Source of the DNA: Arthrobotrys musiformis
Lineage: Eukaryota > Ascomycota > Orbiliomycetes > Orbiliales > Orbiliaceae
Direction of reading: 5' to 3'
Assembly: GCA_036971715.1 (NCBI GenBank)
Contig: JAVHJL010000009.1
Span: forward strand, 1,798,001-1,862,000
Length of the DNA stretch: 64,000 nucleotides
In this document: piece after piece, positions 59,692 through 64,000 of the stretch
How positions within the stretch are numbered: the first letter of the stretch is position 1
Layout of the letters: every line of letters starts with the position of its first letter
The notes under the pieces: model-generated
The model's database searches: none
Told to the model about the DNA's origin: nothing
What the model saw: the letters and a program-made list of their open reading frames with translations, nothing else
Program-made: the position numbers and the translations under genes

Positions 59692-61299
59692 ATGGCGACT
59701 TCGACTGGAATCAGACGGTCTTCAAAGCCGACCCTTTCTGCCATAAACACATCCTTTGAATTCACTTCACCAGCACTCTCGCACTCCCCATCTGTATTCT
59801 CCTCCGCAACAATATCCTCCATGGCTTCTTCTATATCACCCAGTTTTGCTATCCTTCAGCATCCTTCTCCACGTAGGCTCGAGGCTGTTAATTCCCCGCT
59901 GCTCAAGACGGATATGGACCTCCCGCAATTCTCCGTTGGTCGTCCTCTTTCCGCTGGTCTAGCGACTTTCTTCGATATTGAAACTTCCCCAACAGAACAT
60001 GATAGCCCGGCATCATCCAATAGCGATTATTACTGTCTACGCCAAGGCACACATTTTAGGCAACAATGGAGTAACGTTGAGGACGCACCGACTCCACCAC
60101 CAAACAACATGTGTCCAGTCGCTCCACCAAATTCTGCCCAGCGAAGTGCGATCAAACTTTGGGAAAGCCGGGTCAGTCGCGGAACCCCAGCACCCCCGAG
60201 CCCACCCCCCGCCGTTCCCGAATTCAATCATGCTACTTCCAAGCTACTTTCACCTATTGAGCACGACCTCGAGGAATTCTCACTACAAATCAATGAGATT
60301 CACGAACACCTTGCCCATTCGGATTCCGTTTTCAAGCAGGGCATGATGTCCGTCTACATGCAACAGAATGCTGCTGCTGCTCGCTTATCTAGCTCTCCAA
60401 CTGAAGCGCTTTTCGCTGAGACTTATCTTTTCCGTCCATCTAGTGTGGACTCTGTTTCTTCGACCGCAAGCTTCCACAAACGCCAGTATGCTTGCCGCCA
60501 ACGCGCCGCCGAAGCTCGAACCCGAGCTATGGTTGCTGCCCAGCAGCGCGAGGAGCAACGCAAGGAATTTCTCAAGATCACGTTGGTCGATAGAATTGAG
60601 CGCGAGGTTGCTGAGATTGAGCGTCGCGCTATTCGCGATTTAGAGATGGTTCGTGAGGCCCGCTACGCTCTTAGAATGGAAATTGAGCGACAAAAGGCCC
60701 GCGACCGTAGAAGGGCTTTGGAGGCCGAACTTGCCATCGAAAGGGAGCGACAAGCAGCCTTAGATGCCCAGAGAGAGGACGAAGAGGAAGCTGCTCGTCT
60801 TATTGCTTCACTTAACGCTGCCACGGAAGCGATTGCATTGGAACACACTACGGTCGAGCTAGAGGCCTACAGTGAGGATCAAGATGCTCAAGAGTGCATT
60901 TTCCAGCTTGCCGCCGATCTCCACCTAAGCCCCGAAAACTCCTTTGCCGAGCTCGAGTATCCCCCGTCTCCGTCTCTCACTCACTCTGCTTCCACTCGTC
61001 CGTCGACCTCGCACTCCACTCGGGCGCCCCTGCCCTTGTCACTTAAATGCACAGCTCTTCCAACTCAACCACCACTTGCTCCTGTCTCTGCCACTTCGTT
61101 GAAGTCTCCATTAATCACATTTCTTTCTTCGCCGATCTCTCCTTGTTCTCCAATTATGCAGGGGGGGTTCGTATTTTCGTCAGCGCGATCAAGTCTAAAC
61201 ATGGAGATAGGGCTTGGTTTTGAGCTCAATTTTAATGATATCAGCATAGACGTCGCTAGTGCCGAGGGTACCACTGGCTTTATTGCTGCGTGCGCGTAA
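59692..61299 (+). CDS. Coiled-coil protein of unknown function
   Basis: Single frame of 535 codons; ATG 59692 in TTCACAATGG, a good start context. Residues 1-250 are Ser/Pro/Thr-rich and probably disordered (SPPPAVPEFNHATSKLLSPI). Residues about 262-390 form a long charged helix with heptad-like spacing, rich in Arg, Glu and Ala (EREVAEIERRAIRDLEMVRE, KARDRRRALEAELAIERERQ), predicted coiled coil. The C-terminal 130 residues return to Ser/Pro-rich sequence and end in TTGFIAACA. There is no signal peptide or membrane segment, so it is likely cytoplasmic or nuclear. No family is recognised; coiled-coil composition alone does not give function. Possible leader introns lie upstream (58331, 58646). 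Confidence 0.82.
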   Translation: MATSTGIRRSSKPTLSAINTSFEFTSPALSHSPSVFSSATISSMASSISPSFAILQHPSPRRLEAVNSPLLKTDMDLPQFSVGRPLSAGLATFFDIETSPTEHDSPASSNSDYYCLRQGTHFRQQWSNVEDAPTPPPNNMCPVAPPNSAQRSAIKLWESRVSRGTPAPPSPPPAVPEFNHATSKLLSPIEHDLEEFSLQINEIHEHLAHSDSVFKQGMMSVYMQQNAAAARLSSSPTEALFAETYLFRPSSVDSVSSTASFHKRQYACRQRAAEARTRAMVAAQQREEQRKEFLKITLVDRIEREVAEIERRAIRDLEMVREARYALRMEIERQKARDRRRALEAELAIERERQAALDAQREDEEEAARLIASLNAATEAIALEHTTVELEAYSEDQDAQECIFQLAADLHLSPENSFAELEYPPSPSLTHSASTRPSTSHSTRAPLPLSLKCTALPTQPPLAPVSATSLKSPLITFLSSPISPCSPIMQGGFVFSSARSSLNMEIGLGFELNFNDISIDVASAEGTTGFIAACA

Positions 61300-63628
61300 A
61301 ACTTCACAGTCTTCCGTTCCTGTTTATTCGTGCGTGCTTCACGAGCTTGAGTTTCGGTTTTCAGTGATCACACGGTAGCTCATATGTTGGTTCACCGTCA
61401 ACATACATTTATTAATATCCAACAAACAATTGCAATGCTCGTCTTTGGGACTTTCCGGGGCCTTTGTTTGCGCGTAGCCCCGCTTTCGCAGGATGAACCC
61501 CCCTTTCACTCACAGCTTCTATCGCATCTTCCCTTGCCTCATTTTGTTTCGTTTTTCGCTCTTTCCAGCATAGGTGCCTGGAGTCATGTCGCCACAGCTT
61601 CTATCCCTTTAACTATACGCTCATTTATACATTATTTCCCATTTCCTTTATTCTTTGTATACATATACCACTACTCACATACTATATACCCCTATGGCTA
61701 ATACCATGCTACAAACCGTCATTTCCGAGTATTAATGTATAACTAGACGTTTCAAATCTATGGGGATGTTCTTATTTCGTACTACTGGTCTGGGAATGGG
61801 ATCGAGACCACTACCTGCATTCAGGCTTCAGTCGAAAACCCAATACGCCTAAGTGCCGCAACTTTGCCATGCTCAAGTGATTTCATGAATCGTGTACATG
61901 TCTGATCACAGGGTCGTAAAAAGGTAATTAATGCCGACATATATGCACTGAAGTGCACACTCGGTTCTATATTTATATTTTAGGTCACCAACTTTCTCAA
62001 TGTCTAGATCGGAAACGTTCACGAATCGACAGGTTGTTGGATGCGCATAATAGGGAACATCACCGACGCCGCGATGCAGATAGTGGCAACTTTTTTCAAC
62101 TAGCTCGTGATCACACGGCCGGAATTTGCCGGCGTGCACATGCCTGCCGCTGTCAGTGTCAGTTAATTCAGGAACGGTCGAATCTATGTTCCCGCGCCCG
62201 GAAAGCCTTGGTGTCCATATATTGCGTTCGTTGGTTATCTAGGGTTGTTCATTCCCCATTATGATTTTAAAATCTACTCTTGCATTGGCGCCCATATGGC
62301 GAGTTCAATTCCGTTGAGAATAAGTTAGCGAGGTCTTTGTTCGATAAACTAAACGGCCGAATGTCTGTGACTACACGCCCCATAGAGCTCGGGGGCAACG
62401 ACTTTGCATTCTAAAAAAAATTCCAACAACTTGTGCTTGCCAGTTTTCGAGTGCAACGTAGCCAACACAATATAATTAATCGACAACATTGCAGCCGGCT
62501 GGTTGATCATTTCGGGTGGGGTAGCCACATGGCGAAACGTGCAATCTGGAGGCCATATGTTAGTGACAGAGGGAGACTCAAAATTGTTGGAGATGTCGGG
62601 ATCCTGTGCCGTGTGCATGCCACTCGCTGCTCCGAAGGTAGCTCGAGAATAAGTTAGGACATGTCACAAAGGAACTAAAATTGTTTCGTCTGGCACACGA
62701 TAATATAGACAAGTGCACACCAAGGCCGTGCCTCGAATGCTCGAGCTGGAGACCAGTACATATCCGTAGTTCACACTCGAATATTTACACGTATACGCAT
62801 AGTATGCACAATATTAATTCGCTGCAGGGTGGTAGCTTTTGCGAGCCAATATGTGATTTCAACTGCATCTTGGTTGTTGCCAAAGTACTTGATTCTGCGC
62901 CGCTGCACGGAAATTTTGTTCCTTTGCATTCAGGTTTAGTTTAAGACATTCTGCCGGCTTAAATTTGGTTGATGACCTTGCCAACATATAGGTACGAACC
63001 TAGCTAGTACTGGTCTCGGTCCAGCCAGCTAGTACTAGCTGTGCCGTCGATATCGATGGGGGCGTTTGTGTGACCAAGGTGAACTGCTGCTAAAGTTCAA
63101 TCTGTTGCTCCTTGCTTGGTGGGTAAACAGTTGTTAGAATCAGATTCCCCCCGTGACAAGCCTAGTGCTAGTGTAGTGTGTATAGTTACATGTATGCATC
63201 GTGTAGCTTCAATATTCTACTGTGGAAAGGCATCGAGGAATAGTTATTTTATTTGATTGGAAACATAGTACGATCCGCAAAGATATACATACCAACGTAG
63301 CGAAAATTTTAAACGAAGCGCTTTATCCAGAAAGCACACAAGCCCCCTAAGCATACATACAAAAATAATAATAAAATTCTCTACAATAGCTCCTCTAGAC
63401 ACTTTCAAAAAAAAAAAAAGAAGAAGAAGAAGAAGAAGAAGAAGAAATCAAAAGGAACCGAAACGGAAAGGAAAGAAGGAAAAAGAACACCATGGGAGAA
63501 TGTGCAGGCGGTAGTGATAATGCAATATCATAAAGCTCTATAGACTGACGGAATATTTGCGCAAGTGAATATGGGAATAAAAAGGGCAGAACTATATCAA
63601 TGAGCAGAGTTGGCTTCGTAAATCCAAA
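61300..63628. other. Intergenic region
   Basis: 2.3 kb between the coiled-coil gene (+) and the zinc-finger gene (-), the shared 3' side. It contains an A13 run and an (AAG)n microsatellite at about 63407-63447. No gene is supported. Confidence 0.45.
63407..63447. repeat. A-run followed by AAG microsatellite
   Basis: About 13 A residues, then nine GAA/AAG units, in the presumed 3' UTR of the minus-strand zinc-finger gene. Confidence 0.85.
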
Positions 63629-64000
63629 CTAGTTGCCTGCTTCCCCTAGCTTTTCTTGGTGCTTCCTCAGATGAGCTCTATAATTATCCTTCCTTGCAGC
63701 TTGGAAGGTTGTAGCGCATCCGGGCCACTCGCATTCAATCCTACGTTGTCTGCTATCAGCATGTACAGATTTGATGTGACGTGTGAGGTTCATCCTCGGA
63801 GCCGCGATGTCGTGCTTGCAGATAGGGCATTTGAACAGCATAGTCTTCTTTTGACGTTTTGGTGGCGGCGGCGCGCCACTTGTGCTGGAAGCACCATTGC
63901 TTTCCTCTTTAAGAGGCGAACTCCTGCGTCGTTTTCGTGGTTTTGGGGGGGGCACCGGAGGCGGGGTCGGGGCCGTGGGAAGAAACCGGGGTGTTTCCTC
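63629..64000 (-). CDS. C2H2 zinc-finger protein, C-terminal part (partial)
   Basis: The minus-strand frame is open through the window edge, so the N-terminus is missing; 123 residues are visible. A Pro-rich start and basic segment (PPPKPRKRRRSSPLK and PPPPKRQKK, nuclear-localisation-like) precede two C2H2 fingers near the C-terminus. The first has CPICKHDIAAPRMNLTRHIK then SVH, spacing C-x2-C-x13-H-x4-H; the second has CEWPGCATTFQAARKDNYRA then HLRKH, spacing C-x4-C-x14-H-x3-H. All eight zinc ligands are present. The protein ends nine residues after the last His. It is likely a nuclear DNA-binding regulator; targets are unknown. GTG at 63955 is not a real start, since the frame continues upstream. 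Confidence 0.85.
   Translation of the reverse strand, partial: EETPRFLPTAPTPPPVPPPKPRKRRRSSPLKEESNGASSTSGAPPPPKRQKKTMLFKCPICKHDIAAPRMNLTRHIKSVHADSRQRRIECEWPGCATTFQAARKDNYRAHLRKHQEKLGEAGN

Overview
The window is nuclear DNA of a filamentous ascomycete (Pezizomycotina). The evidence is spliceosomal introns of about 60-160 nt with GTANGT-type donors and CTAAC/CTGAC-like branch sites, a fungal PXR1-type G-patch protein, a SEC53-type phosphomannomutase, Ser/Thr-rich GPI-type wall proteins and a fungal NACHT/ankyrin receptor. The class cannot be fixed from sequence alone. Gene density is low for a fungus: eleven complete genes, two cut by the window edges and one clear pseudogene, separated by long AT-rich spacers with homopolymer and microsatellite tracts.

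Layout. At 1-10.5 kb is a compact housekeeping block: the 3' end of an unknown gene (+), PXR1 (+), a secreted two-exon protein (-), phosphomannomutase (-) and a CobW/COG0523 metallochaperone GTPase (-). At 10.5-16.7 kb is a seven-exon STAND/NLR-type gene (helical N-terminus, NACHT, ankyrin repeats, SPRY). At 17.4-19.5 kb, on the minus strand, is a Cys/Thr/Pro-rich GPI-type wall protein built of tandem repeats; its main exon has almost no Met, so it is easily missed. At 19.5-27 kb is an AT-rich gene-poor stretch. At 27.3-30 kb is an ankyrin gene with an EH-like domain ahead of the repeats. At 30-36.8 kb I see no gene. At 36.8-38.5 kb is a four-exon Pro-rich orphan. At 41.7-44.5 kb is a mucin-like GPI-type protein. 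At 44.5-49.9 kb are an inverted-repeat element, a possible ankyrin relic and a long pyrimidine-rich leader. At 49.9-50.7 kb is a small SP/TP-rich protein. At 53.1-55.3 kb (-) is a single-pass Cys-rich membrane protein. At 56.4-57 kb is a broken BTB-type gene. At 59.7-61.3 kb is a coiled-coil protein. At 63.6-64 kb (-) is the C-terminal end of a C2H2 zinc-finger protein.

The genes do not form a metabolic cluster. Two themes recur. One is surface proteins: two GPI-type wall proteins share a nine-residue C-x7-C module, and there is also a Cys-rich membrane protein and a secreted protein. The other is repeat-based recognition proteins: the NLR-type gene, the EH-ankyrin gene, and relics of BTB and possibly ankyrin genes. 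All exon structures were assembled by hand from splice motifs and phase agreement; family names rest on motif recognition without database searches.
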